Below are positions 7,067 through 14,860 of a DNA stretch of 34,387 nucleotides, in pieces. Origin of the DNA: Saprospiraceae bacterium (lineage in GTDB: Bacteria; Bacteroidota; Bacteroidia; Chitinophagales; Saprospiraceae); contig JAHDGD010000031.1 in the NCBI GenBank assembly GCA_020627825.1, positions 1 to 34,387 on the forward strand. The letters run 5' to 3'. Each line of letters begins with the position of its first letter. Position 1 is the stretch's first letter. The notes under the pieces were generated by a model that was not told the DNA's origin, made no database searches, and worked only from the letters and a program-made list of their open reading frames with translations. The translations under genes and the position numbers were made by a program.

Positions 7067-7654
7067 TTATCGAACAAATGTTAAAAATAAAAATAAGTAT
7101 ATCCATAGTATACCAAGGAAGTGCCAAAACTGCACAACCAAAGAAAATCGTTCTTTTCTGTACTCCTTGACTTCAAATTTCAGCGTAAAAGCGTGTATCA
7201 TCGCAACGATCAATGTAGCCAAGCCACCAATGATATGCGCTGCATGTACCCAATTTATCAAATAGAAAAAAGAAGAAGAAGGATTAATTTTAAAATCAAC
7301 TCCTCTATTAAATAATGTATCCCATCCTATACTTTGTAACGCAAGAAATGAAATACCAAGTACGAAAGTTGCTACAAGCATACTTTTGTACAAAAATTCT
7401 TTACCATTCTTATAGGCAGTATAAGATACCTGTATAGTAACACTACTCAAAATAATAACGATAGTACTGATATTAAATATGGATGGGATAGCAAACTCTA
7501 GCCAATTACCCGCAGCATTTCGAACGATGTAAGCACTAGTAAAAGCTGCAAACATCATAAATAGAGATGCCATAGATATCCACAATCCAAATTTTTGAGG
7601 ATTGATTCTACCTGGTTGATATTGATCTTTATTGTCTACCACAAATGTTCTCAT
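7067..7654 (-). CDS. cytochrome c oxidase subunit III, short form
   Basis: A 195-residue subunit III-like protein with five transmembrane helices, the usual size of bacterial five-helix subunit III. It begins with a hydrophilic segment and QKFGLWISMASLFMMFAAFT. The end carries NWVHAAHIIGGLATLIVAM and VVQFWHFLGILWIYLFLF, the His-containing helices typical of the family. Its ATG follows the ctaB stop directly (TAAATG on the minus strand), so translation is likely coupled. It is distinct in sequence from the longer subunit III downstream and lacks that protein's hydrophilic insertion. Confidence 0.92.
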   Translation of the reverse strand: MRTFVVDNKDQYQPGRINPQKFGLWISMASLFMMFAAFTSAYIVRNAAGNWLEFAIPSIFNISTIVIILSSVTIQVSYTAYKNGKEFLYKSMLVATFVLGISFLALQSIGWDTLFNRGVDFKINPSSSFFYLINWVHAAHIIGGLATLIVAMIHAFTLKFEVKEYRKERFSLVVQFWHFLGILWIYLFLFLTFVR

Positions 7655-8566
7655 TTATATGCCATTTGATCCAATGATGAATAAAATCAATACAACCGGT
7701 AAGTAAGCAAAAGAGGCATACATCAATTTCTTAGCAGAATCCGTATCTCCATTCTTATACAAGGTCCAACCTTTTGAAGCATACCATAAATTAACGATAG
7801 AAATAAGAACAAAAGAAATGACGCCTATTTCAGCTGTAATAAATGCAATTGAACAAAGAATAAGTAATGGAAGTGTCCATACAAATGAGGACAAGCCTAT
7901 TCTACTGTCTCTTACCTGATCCTTTACAGGAAGTAACTTATAACCTGCTCTTTTATAATCATCATACGACATCCATCCAATTGCCCAAAAATGTGGAAGT
8001 TGCCAAAAGAACTGCACTGCAAATAAAAGGATAGCGATCGTAGTTATTTCACCTTGGAACGCAGTTGTTCCGATCAACACAGGCAATGCCCCAGGAATTG
8101 CTCCTATCCATACCGCTACAGGTGAAAAACGTTTAAAAGGTGTATAAACGAATGCATAAGATACCAAAGCAGCTGTACCTAAAAAAGCTGATAAAGGATT
8201 GAACATTGCTAGAATCGTAATCCCAAACAACGCCATAATTCCTGCGTATAAAACCGCCTCTGAAATCGTCATCCTTCCTGTAGGGATCGGTCTATTCTTA
8301 GTGCGTTCCATCAAGGAGTCATACTCTTTTTCTAGTACTTGGTTCAACGCATTTGCGCTTCCTGTAACTAGGAATCCACCTAATGTCAAAAGTGCTAATT
8401 GTAACCAATTAAAAGATCCTTGTGCTACTATCAAATAAGCAAGCACTGATGATAATACAACGGTAATATTAAGTCTAAACTTAACTAAAACCTTGAAATC
8501 CTCCCACTTACTAACTTTTACCGAGTTAGCTTCTGAAGTATTATATGTTGCAACTCTATCTTTCAT
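7655..8566 (-). CDS. ctaB: protoheme IX farnesyltransferase (heme O synthase)
   Basis: A 303-residue UbiA-superfamily prenyltransferase that adds a farnesyl group to heme B to give heme O, the precursor of heme A for the oxidase encoded beside it. Nine hydrophobic segments are visible. The first Asp-rich motif reads NQVLEKEYDSLMERTKNRP, where the middle Asp of the classical NxxxDxxxD is Glu. The second motif region reads DDYKRAGYKLLPV. The ATG overlaps the coxA stop by one base (TAATG on the minus strand). Heme A synthase (CtaA), needed for the next step, is not in this window and must be encoded elsewhere if the enzyme uses heme A. Confidence 0.95.
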   Translation of the reverse strand: MKDRVATYNTSEANSVKVSKWEDFKVLVKFRLNITVVLSSVLAYLIVAQGSFNWLQLALLTLGGFLVTGSANALNQVLEKEYDSLMERTKNRPIPTGRMTISEAVLYAGIMALFGITILAMFNPLSAFLGTAALVSYAFVYTPFKRFSPVAVWIGAIPGALPVLIGTTAFQGEITTIAILLFAVQFFWQLPHFWAIGWMSYDDYKRAGYKLLPVKDQVRDSRIGLSSFVWTLPLLILCSIAFITAEIGVISFVLISIVNLWYASKGWTLYKNGDTDSAKKLMYASFAYLPVVLILFIIGSNGI

Positions 8567-10410
8567 TAATGACTATCCGTTTCTCCTTCTTGTAGTGGGA
8601 CATATTGAGGTATAAACTCATGTCCATCTTTTCCATAATCATAAGCCCATCTGTGAACAGATGGTATATTTCCTTCCCAGTTACCATGACCAGGTTCAAT
8701 ATCTGTTGTCCATTCAAGTGTTGTAGCTCCCCATGGATTTTTAGTCTTCATTTTTCTTCCGTACCATATACTATAGAAGAAATTCACAACAAACAATACT
8801 TGAACTGCAAATACAACGATTGCAGCAATTGTTATAAATTGATTCATTAACGTGAAGTCTTTGAAAGCATCGAAAGAATCGAATCTATAGTAACGTCTAG
8901 GTACTCCTGCCATTCCAATGTAGTGCATTGGCCAGAATACTGCATAAGCACCAATCATTGTACCCCAAAAGTGAATCTTACCAAGCGTTTCGTTCATAAA
9001 TCGTCCATACATTTTAGGGAACCAATGATAAATTCCTGCGAACATTCCGAAAAATGCTGCAACACCCATTACGATATGGAAGTGAGCAACCACAAAATAT
9101 GTATCATGCATTTGAATATCAATAGCAGAGTTTCCTAGGAAGATTCCTGTTAAACCTCCAGAAATAAACATTGAAACAAAACCAATAGAAAATAACATTG
9201 GTGTATTCAAGCGGATATTACCTCCATACAAAGTGGTAATCCAGTTGAAGACTTTTACAGCCGAAGGAACAGCAATAATCAACGTAAATACAACGAAGAA
9301 ATTAGAAATCATTGGGTTTACACCCGACATAAACATGTGGTGTGCCCATACGATGAATGATAAAAATCCTATGGCCATGATCGAGTATACCATCGCTTTG
9401 TATCCGAATATAGGCTTTCTCGCATGAACCGATAATACTTCAGAGACAAGCCCCATGGCAGGTAATATAATGATATATACCTCAGGGTGTCCTAAGAACC
9501 AGAATAAATGCTGATATAATATTGGAGAACCACCTACATTTGGTAAAGCTTCTCCGTTTACAAAAATTTCACTTAAAAAGAAAGATGTTCCAAGCCCTCT
9601 ATCACACATCAGCATCAAAAATCCTGATACCAATACAGGGAATGAAAGCAATCCTAAAATCGCAGTTACAAAAAATGCCCATATAGTCAATGGCATTCTC
9701 CATAAACTCATACCTTTTGTTCTTAAATTAAGAACCGTGGTTATATAATTTATACCACCTAGTAGAACAGAAACGACAAAAAGAGTCAAACTCAATAACC
9801 ATAGTGTCATACCAGGCCCAGATCCATCAGAAGCTTGTGGCAAAGCACTTAATGGTGGATAGGCAGTCCAACCTCCAGCAAATGGACCTGTTGAAACGAA
9901 TAAACTATAAAACATTACAGCTCCTGCCAAAAAGAAGAACCAGTAAGACAGCATATTCATAAAAGGCGATGCCATATCTCTTGCGCCTAGTTGTAATGGA
10001 ATGAGCAAGTTACTGAACGTACCACTTAATCCCGCTGTCAATACAAAGAATACGAGTATTGTACCGTGCATGGTAACCAATGCATAATAAAATTCAGGAG
10101 CTAATGAACCTATTCCTGTTGCTGGATCTACTACAATCCACTTACCAAGTAATGGTTTTATCCAAGTCATACTCTCTTCAGGAAAACCTAGTTGCATTCT
10201 GAAAATAATAGACATAGCTGCCCCTATTAATGCCCAAAACATCCCTGTTATAAGGAATTGTTTTGCAATCATTTTATGATCCATACTGAATATATAGTGT
10301 CCTATAAATCCAGATTTGAAACGATCTCCATGATGATGATCATGAAAATGGTCGTCATAACCTTGCTCTTTTACAAGTGTGTCTTCGTCGTAATTTAACA
10401 ATTCAGCCAT
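8566..10410 (-). CDS. cytochrome c oxidase subunit I (A1-type heme-copper oxidase)
   Basis: A 614-residue catalytic subunit that reduces O2 to water and pumps protons. Ligands are in place: His115 (MHGTILVFF) and His445 for the low-spin heme, His443 (VAHFHIVMG) for heme a3, and His308, His357 and His358 for CuB. HPEVY at 308-312 holds both the helix VI Glu (Glu310) and the cross-linked Tyr312, which place it in the A1 subfamily. Lys386 in PSAVKVFNW is the K-channel lysine. The N terminus carries a His/Asp-rich patch (DDHFHDHHHGDRF, residues 19-31) ahead of the first helix. It lies 11 bases after the subunit II gene and overlaps ctaB by one base. Confidence 0.97.
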   Translation of the reverse strand: MAELLNYDEDTLVKEQGYDDHFHDHHHGDRFKSGFIGHYIFSMDHKMIAKQFLITGMFWALIGAAMSIIFRMQLGFPEESMTWIKPLLGKWIVVDPATGIGSLAPEFYYALVTMHGTILVFFVLTAGLSGTFSNLLIPLQLGARDMASPFMNMLSYWFFFLAGAVMFYSLFVSTGPFAGGWTAYPPLSALPQASDGSGPGMTLWLLSLTLFVVSVLLGGINYITTVLNLRTKGMSLWRMPLTIWAFFVTAILGLLSFPVLVSGFLMLMCDRGLGTSFFLSEIFVNGEALPNVGGSPILYQHLFWFLGHPEVYIIILPAMGLVSEVLSVHARKPIFGYKAMVYSIMAIGFLSFIVWAHHMFMSGVNPMISNFFVVFTLIIAVPSAVKVFNWITTLYGGNIRLNTPMLFSIGFVSMFISGGLTGIFLGNSAIDIQMHDTYFVVAHFHIVMGVAAFFGMFAGIYHWFPKMYGRFMNETLGKIHFWGTMIGAYAVFWPMHYIGMAGVPRRYYRFDSFDAFKDFTLMNQFITIAAIVVFAVQVLFVVNFFYSIWYGRKMKTKNPWGATTLEWTTDIEPGHGNWEGNIPSVHRWAYDYGKDGHEFIPQYVPLQEGETDSH

Positions 10411-10421
10411 TGCTTACGTGT

Positions 10422-11918
10422 TTACTTTTTAGAAATTTTAAACTCAATTCTTCTATTCTCCGCTTTTCCCTCTTGTGTATCATTAGAGGCCACAGGATTA
10501 TCTGCCCCAAAACCTACAGCCGTAAGTTTTTTAGCATCAATTCCATGTGAAGTCAAGTACTCCATCACAGATTCTGCACGAGAATTTGATAAAGCTTGAT
10601 TTGCAGATGGATCTCCAATATTGTCTGTATACCCTTCTATTTGTACATCAATTTCAGGATTGTCTGTCATGATCTGTACAAGGTTATCCAGTTCATATCG
10701 AGAATTAGCAGTTAGATTAGCTGAACCAGTATCAAAATTTATATTCTTTAGCCTTAAGGAAACAGACGAATCGTCACTTTCCATAGCTTGATTGAATTCT
10801 TTAAAAAATGCTCTTCTCTGGCTATTAATCTCAACATCCAAAAGCGCGTCTTTGTTTGGATCATTTGCCGTATTTCTTATATTACTTAAGTAATACGACT
10901 TTTGATTGGATAGCCATTCTTCATATTCTTCTTCAGAAACTATTTTTACGATTTTACGCATACTATAATGTCCTTTTCCACAAAGCTCTGCGCAAGCTAA
11001 TTCGTAATTAAAATTTTCTGCTTTTGTTCCTATACTAGGATCTGCAGGATCGTAAGGTGCATCCCATTCTGGACGACCATATAATCTTTCTTTGAATTCT
11101 TCGGTAGTTACTGTTGGTGTAAAAACAAAATAAGACGGTAAACCAGGGACAGCATCCATTTTCACTCTGAAGTGAGGTAAATAGAAGTTGTGTAAGACAT
11201 CTTTTGCTGTAATACGCACACGAACTTTTTTATTTACAGGAAGAACAATTTCATCTGCAATAAAATCATCGTGATTCTTTTTATCTGTCCACACTTGTCC
11301 GAGAGGGTTTACACCCAAAACGATATCTTCATAGTTTCGCTCTCCTAACAAATTATCATAACCAGGATAACGAATATCCCAACCAAATTGCCAGCCAGTC
11401 GCTTCAATTTCTATTACTTCTTCATCAACAGGTACATCCGCCATAACATCGTTCCATACAACTAGACCTTTCACAACTAAGATGGTCATAATCAATGCTG
11501 GAACACCAGTCCACACATATTCTAGTGTATTATCATGCGAAAAGAACAATGCTTTTCTCCCTATTTTTTCTCTGTATTTATAAGCATACCAGAATAATAG
11601 GATTTGCGTAATGATAAATACAATTCCAGTAAAGACAAGCGTTAGGTTGAATACTCCATCAATCAAAGCTCCGTGTTCAGAGGCAGCTTTAAGAGGTCCA
11701 TATCCTAGCATATAATCTTTATAATAGATAGAAGATGCTACAGTAAGAACTAAGAAAGCAACCATAAATAAAACCAACCAAACCGCCGTACGATTATTGG
11801 CTTGGAGTCTCGATTGTTCTTCTCCTCTGATTTTACTGGATAATTCAGTAACTTTCGAAATCTGAATCGTAATTACAACCAGAATAAGAAGGATCAAAAA
11901 GATTATTAATGTTGTCAT
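10422..11918 (-). CDS. cytochrome c oxidase subunit II fused to a C-terminal OmpA-like domain
   Basis: A 498-residue subunit II. Four hydrophobic helices lie near residues 1-20, 46-66, 90-112 and 130-150; the classical subunit has two. The periplasmic cupredoxin domain has a complete CuA site: His243 (DVLHNF) and CAELCGKGHYSM with Cys309, Glu311, Cys313, His317 and Met320. It has no c-type heme motif, so electrons must come from an ACIII cytochrome. After a linker (about 335-386), residues 387-498 form an OmpA C-terminal type domain (NINFDTGSANLTANSRYEL, then IEGYTDNIGDPSANQALSNS and ENRRIEF). Asp432 and Arg447 match the pair that binds diaminopimelate in OmpA proteins. The stop codon and frame are clean. 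The fusion would let the oxidase grip peptidoglycan. Confidence 0.95.
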   Translation of the reverse strand: MTTLIIFLILLILVVITIQISKVTELSSKIRGEEQSRLQANNRTAVWLVLFMVAFLVLTVASSIYYKDYMLGYGPLKAASEHGALIDGVFNLTLVFTGIVFIITQILLFWYAYKYREKIGRKALFFSHDNTLEYVWTGVPALIMTILVVKGLVVWNDVMADVPVDEEVIEIEATGWQFGWDIRYPGYDNLLGERNYEDIVLGVNPLGQVWTDKKNHDDFIADEIVLPVNKKVRVRITAKDVLHNFYLPHFRVKMDAVPGLPSYFVFTPTVTTEEFKERLYGRPEWDAPYDPADPSIGTKAENFNYELACAELCGKGHYSMRKIVKIVSEEEYEEWLSNQKSYYLSNIRNTANDPNKDALLDVEINSQRRAFFKEFNQAMESDDSSVSLRLKNINFDTGSANLTANSRYELDNLVQIMTDNPEIDVQIEGYTDNIGDPSANQALSNSRAESVMEYLTSHGIDAKKLTAVGFGADNPVASNDTQEGKAENRRIEFKISKK

Positions 11919-11949
11919 TTTTATTATTTATATCTTATTCGATAAACTG

Positions 11950-13272
11950 TTAAGCGTGATGGTGTAAACTTTCTTCTAAGAATGGATCCTTCTCAGGATT
12001 CAATTGAGCCGAAGAAAGTGTTCTCCAGAAAAAGAACAAAAACAAGGATAAAAATCCAATCATTGTTCCAAATTCTAAAAATCCTGGAAAATTAAAACCC
12101 ATTAAAAATTCAGAAGCTCCATGTGCCATATCACCTGCGTGTTCTGCACCATGTCCTGCCATATCAGCACCATGATCTGTACCATGTCCTGAATCTCCTC
12201 CATGACCATGACCTCCAACTTCATGAGCTGTATGCAAGATTCCTGGTTTTAACATCAAAAAGAAGTCCCACCAGTGTCCGAAAAATACAGCACCTGCAGT
12301 AAAAAGCAATGTTCCATATTTTTTCTTGTTGTCATTTCTCATCAAAATAAAGAATGGCAAAATGAAATTTATAATCAAGTTCCCATAAAATAAAACAGGA
12401 TAATGATCAATTCGTTCTTTGAAATAGATGGTTTCTTCACCTACATTTCCATACCATATCAACATGTACTGAGAGAACCATAAATAGGTCCAGAAAATAC
12501 TAAATGCAAAAAGCAATTTACCTAAATCATGTAAGTGTTCCGTTGTTACATTTTCGAAATATCCTCTTCCTTTCATGTAGGAAATTATCATGATAGTCAA
12601 TGCCATCATGGAGACGAACCAACTTGCCCCTGTATACCAAGCGAAAAGTGTGCTGTACCAGTGTGAATCTACTGACATGATCCATAACCATACCATTGCC
12701 GCACTTGTAAATCCTGCTATCGGTAAGAAAATCGCAGCATAAGTTCTTAATCTTCTATGATGTGAAAAATTTGAATCGCCACCATTTTTATCTTCATCCA
12801 ATGAAATCGCACGCATTCTGTTTGCAAAGAAGTACCATACAGCAACTATGATTCCACCAAATATTACATACATATTTGCATTCAAGAATCCTGCCTTCCC
12901 TTGTATGATGACATCTGTTTCACGAGTTGCTTCATCTGCCCAGTGATACAAATGATGCCATCCAAAATACACTCCCAAACCAAGAATCAACATCAAGCCA
13001 AATCCAACAATTAAAAATTGACTCATGGACTCCCACACTCTTTTAAACACAGTATACCATCCTGCCCAAGCAGTTATGGAAGCTGATAAAAAGAATAAAG
13101 CCATCAATGCAATACCTGTAAAAAATACAGAATTGTGAAGAATATTAGACCAAAAGCGTGTATGTAGATCATCATCACCTACATATGTTAATACTAAGCA
13201 CAATACTCCAATCAACATTCCTACTCCTAGGAGCATTGTTTGTCGTGCTGGTATTTTATACGTATTATCCAT
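11950..13272 (-). CDS. actF: alternative complex III subunit ActF
   Basis: A 440-residue polytopic protein of about ten transmembrane helices, recognised as the second NrfD-like membrane subunit of the quinol:cytochrome c oxidoreductase by sequence (ITAWAGWYTVFKRVWE, WYSTLFAWYTGASWFV, FWTYLWFSQYMLIWYGN) and by its place after actE. It helps form the membrane arm. Residues 347-385 hold a His/Gly/Asp-rich insertion with nine histidines just before the last helix, and the C terminus ends LHHHA. It lies 32 bases after actE and 31 bases before the oxidase subunit II gene, bridging the ACIII and oxidase halves of the operon. Confidence 0.93.
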   Translation of the reverse strand: MDNTYKIPARQTMLLGVGMLIGVLCLVLTYVGDDDLHTRFWSNILHNSVFFTGIALMALFFLSASITAWAGWYTVFKRVWESMSQFLIVGFGLMLILGLGVYFGWHHLYHWADEATRETDVIIQGKAGFLNANMYVIFGGIIVAVWYFFANRMRAISLDEDKNGGDSNFSHHRRLRTYAAIFLPIAGFTSAAMVWLWIMSVDSHWYSTLFAWYTGASWFVSMMALTIMIISYMKGRGYFENVTTEHLHDLGKLLFAFSIFWTYLWFSQYMLIWYGNVGEETIYFKERIDHYPVLFYGNLIINFILPFFILMRNDNKKKYGTLLFTAGAVFFGHWWDFFLMLKPGILHTAHEVGGHGHGGDSGHGTDHGADMAGHGAEHAGDMAHGASEFLMGFNFPGFLEFGTMIGFLSLFLFFFWRTLSSAQLNPEKDPFLEESLHHHA

Positions 13273-13304
13273 TTTTACTATTCTTTAAATTTAGTCAGTG
13301 TTAA

Positions 13305-14309
13305 TTAATGATCGTGGTCTCCATCATGATCATCGTGGTCATCATGATTGTGCGCATTTCCATCATGATCATGATCATCTCCATGACCAGCATCATGATT
13401 GTGGTCATCTCCATGGTGGTCATGAGAATCGCCATGTGCATCATGTCCATGCTCATCTCCGTGAGCAGTATGACTTGAAGATTCCATCATTTTCATCTTT
13501 TTAGCAGCCAATTGCTCTGTAAATTGCGCACTTAATGAACTCGCATATTTACCTGGCGTAGCGCCTTCATTTAATGTATTTTCTTCCTCATTATACGCTA
13601 GCTTCTTTTCTTTTGCTTGCAACGACCTGATATAATGTATAACCTGCCATCTTTCTTCGTAAGATAGTTTATCAGCATATCCTCCCATCAAATTCTTTCC
13701 ATATACAATTGCATGGTAGTATTGACCATTACTTAGATTGATGTATTCATCCAACAATAAATTAGCTGGTTGAGCAGGATACTTCCCATCGTCACGAACT
13801 AAATAACCAGCTCCATCAGCTTTTTCCCCATGACAAATGCCACAATGAATTTCATACAATTCTTTAATGCCTTTCATTTTAGCATCTTCTATAGGAAATG
13901 GATTATTTACTAATTCTGCTGCTGCTTGTAATCTTCCTTCATCTGTATCTGGATAAGGATAAGGAACACTTCCATTCACTGGAATCGAAATACCGGCATT
14001 TGATAGTTCCCCTTCGAAACTCATCATACGATCCATATCACTCGCACTTCCGTTTAACCCCGCTGCCCCTCTAGCTACTGTCCCTTTTACTGGTTCTCCT
14101 GGCTTTGCATAATTGTAGTACTCCTCTCTTGTACCCCACGTGTTATTGTAGTAGTAAGCATACGTATTGGCTTCATATGCTATAGAGTGCGCCATATCAG
14201 GCATAAATTCGCTTCCTGTTGTATTGTCCTTTGCCTGTTGGCAAGAACTTACAAGCAAACTGAAAAAGATTGCTGCTAAGAAAAGAATGTGGTTATTTTT
14301 ATTTCTCAT
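13305..14309 (-). CDS. actE: alternative complex III subunit ActE: mono-heme lipoprotein with His/Asp-rich tail
   Basis: The ATG at 14309 gives 334 residues (a TTG one codon earlier is also in frame). The N terminus is a lipoprotein signal with lipobox LVSSC (Cys23). One c-type heme site, CGICH (156-160), and a probable axial Met in YGKNLMGGYADKLSYEERW (Met208) form the cytochrome domain, which takes electrons from ActA or hands them toward the oxidase CuA. From about residue 280 to the end, 55 residues are almost only His, Asp, Gly, Ala and Glu, with 19 histidines. Such a tail is not needed for heme binding and looks like a metal-binding arm. It lies between actD and actF, with 16- and 32-base gaps. 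Confidence 0.95.
   Translation of the reverse strand: MRNKNNHILFLAAIFFSLLVSSCQQAKDNTTGSEFMPDMAHSIAYEANTYAYYYNNTWGTREEYYNYAKPGEPVKGTVARGAAGLNGSASDMDRMMSFEGELSNAGISIPVNGSVPYPYPDTDEGRLQAAAELVNNPFPIEDAKMKGIKELYEIHCGICHGEKADGAGYLVRDDGKYPAQPANLLLDEYINLSNGQYYHAIVYGKNLMGGYADKLSYEERWQVIHYIRSLQAKEKKLAYNEEENTLNEGATPGKYASSLSAQFTEQLAAKKMKMMESSSHTAHGDEHGHDAHGDSHDHHGDDHNHDAGHGDDHDHDGNAHNHDDHDDHDGDHDH
13308..13472 (-). repeat. low-complexity CAT/GAT-rich tract encoding the ActE His/Asp tail
   Basis: The plus strand here is dominated by repeated CATGATCATGATCATC- and CCATGGTGGTCATGAG-like words that encode His-Asp, His-Gly and Asp-His units on the minus strand. The near-repetition at DNA level suggests the tail grew by slippage or small duplications and may vary in length between strains. 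Confidence 0.8.
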
Positions 14310-14328
14310 CAATTAATGATTCTTAGAC

Positions 14329-14850
14329 TTATATAATTTTAGAGCTTACTTCTTCAGCTCCAGTTTCTTTCAAAAATGATTCAGCTACAGACGCGTCTAT
14401 ATGTGCTTTATCAAATGCAATACAAAATTTATCGTCTGTGATTCTATTATCTAGTATAGGTAATTTAATGCCAGGCCCCATTCCATTTACAATATAGAAA
14501 GTTACAACCATTCCTATTGCTGCAAACAATACAGTAAGCTCGAAAGTAATAGGAATAAAAGAAGGAACTGCCCAATATGGTTTTCCACCAAATATTACTG
14601 GCCAGTCTTTTGTAAATATCCATGTCATTCCTAAGAATGCTGTCATCGTACCCAAACTACCATAGATAAAACCACCTATGTGTAATCTTGATTCTTCAAA
14701 TCCCAATAATGGATCCAATCCGTGAACTGGGAAAGGAGTAAAAACTTCCATGATTTCAAGATGCTTCTCATTGGCTACTTTTACAGCCTTCATTAGAACT
14801 TCTTCATCATTGTAAAGTCCGTATATTACGTCTTTTGTCGCTTTTGCCAT
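14329..14850 (-). CDS. actD: alternative complex III subunit ActD (DUF3341 type)
   Basis: A 173-residue subunit with a cytosolic N-terminal part and two transmembrane helices (about 80-100 and 108-130). IYGLYNDEEVLMKAV and EVFTPFPVHGLD are characteristic of the DUF3341 family, which is ActD of alternative complex III; the region resembles a small ferredoxin-like regulatory fold. It carries no cofactor. The gene lies 10 bases after actC and 16 bases before actE, in the conserved ACIII order. Confidence 0.93.
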   Translation of the reverse strand: MAKATKDVIYGLYNDEEVLMKAVKVANEKHLEIMEVFTPFPVHGLDPLLGFEESRLHIGGFIYGSLGTMTAFLGMTWIFTKDWPVIFGGKPYWAVPSFIPITFELTVLFAAIGMVVTFYIVNGMGPGIKLPILDNRITDDKFCIAFDKAHIDASVAESFLKETGAEEVSSKII

Positions 14851-14860
14851 TTTTGTTTAA

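Noticed and set aside
13298-13504. A plus-strand frame rich in His and Asp opposite the actE tail
   Set aside because: It is the mirror of the CATGATC-type low-complexity DNA, which reads as His-rich on both strands. The minus-strand frame has the lipobox, the heme site and operon context.
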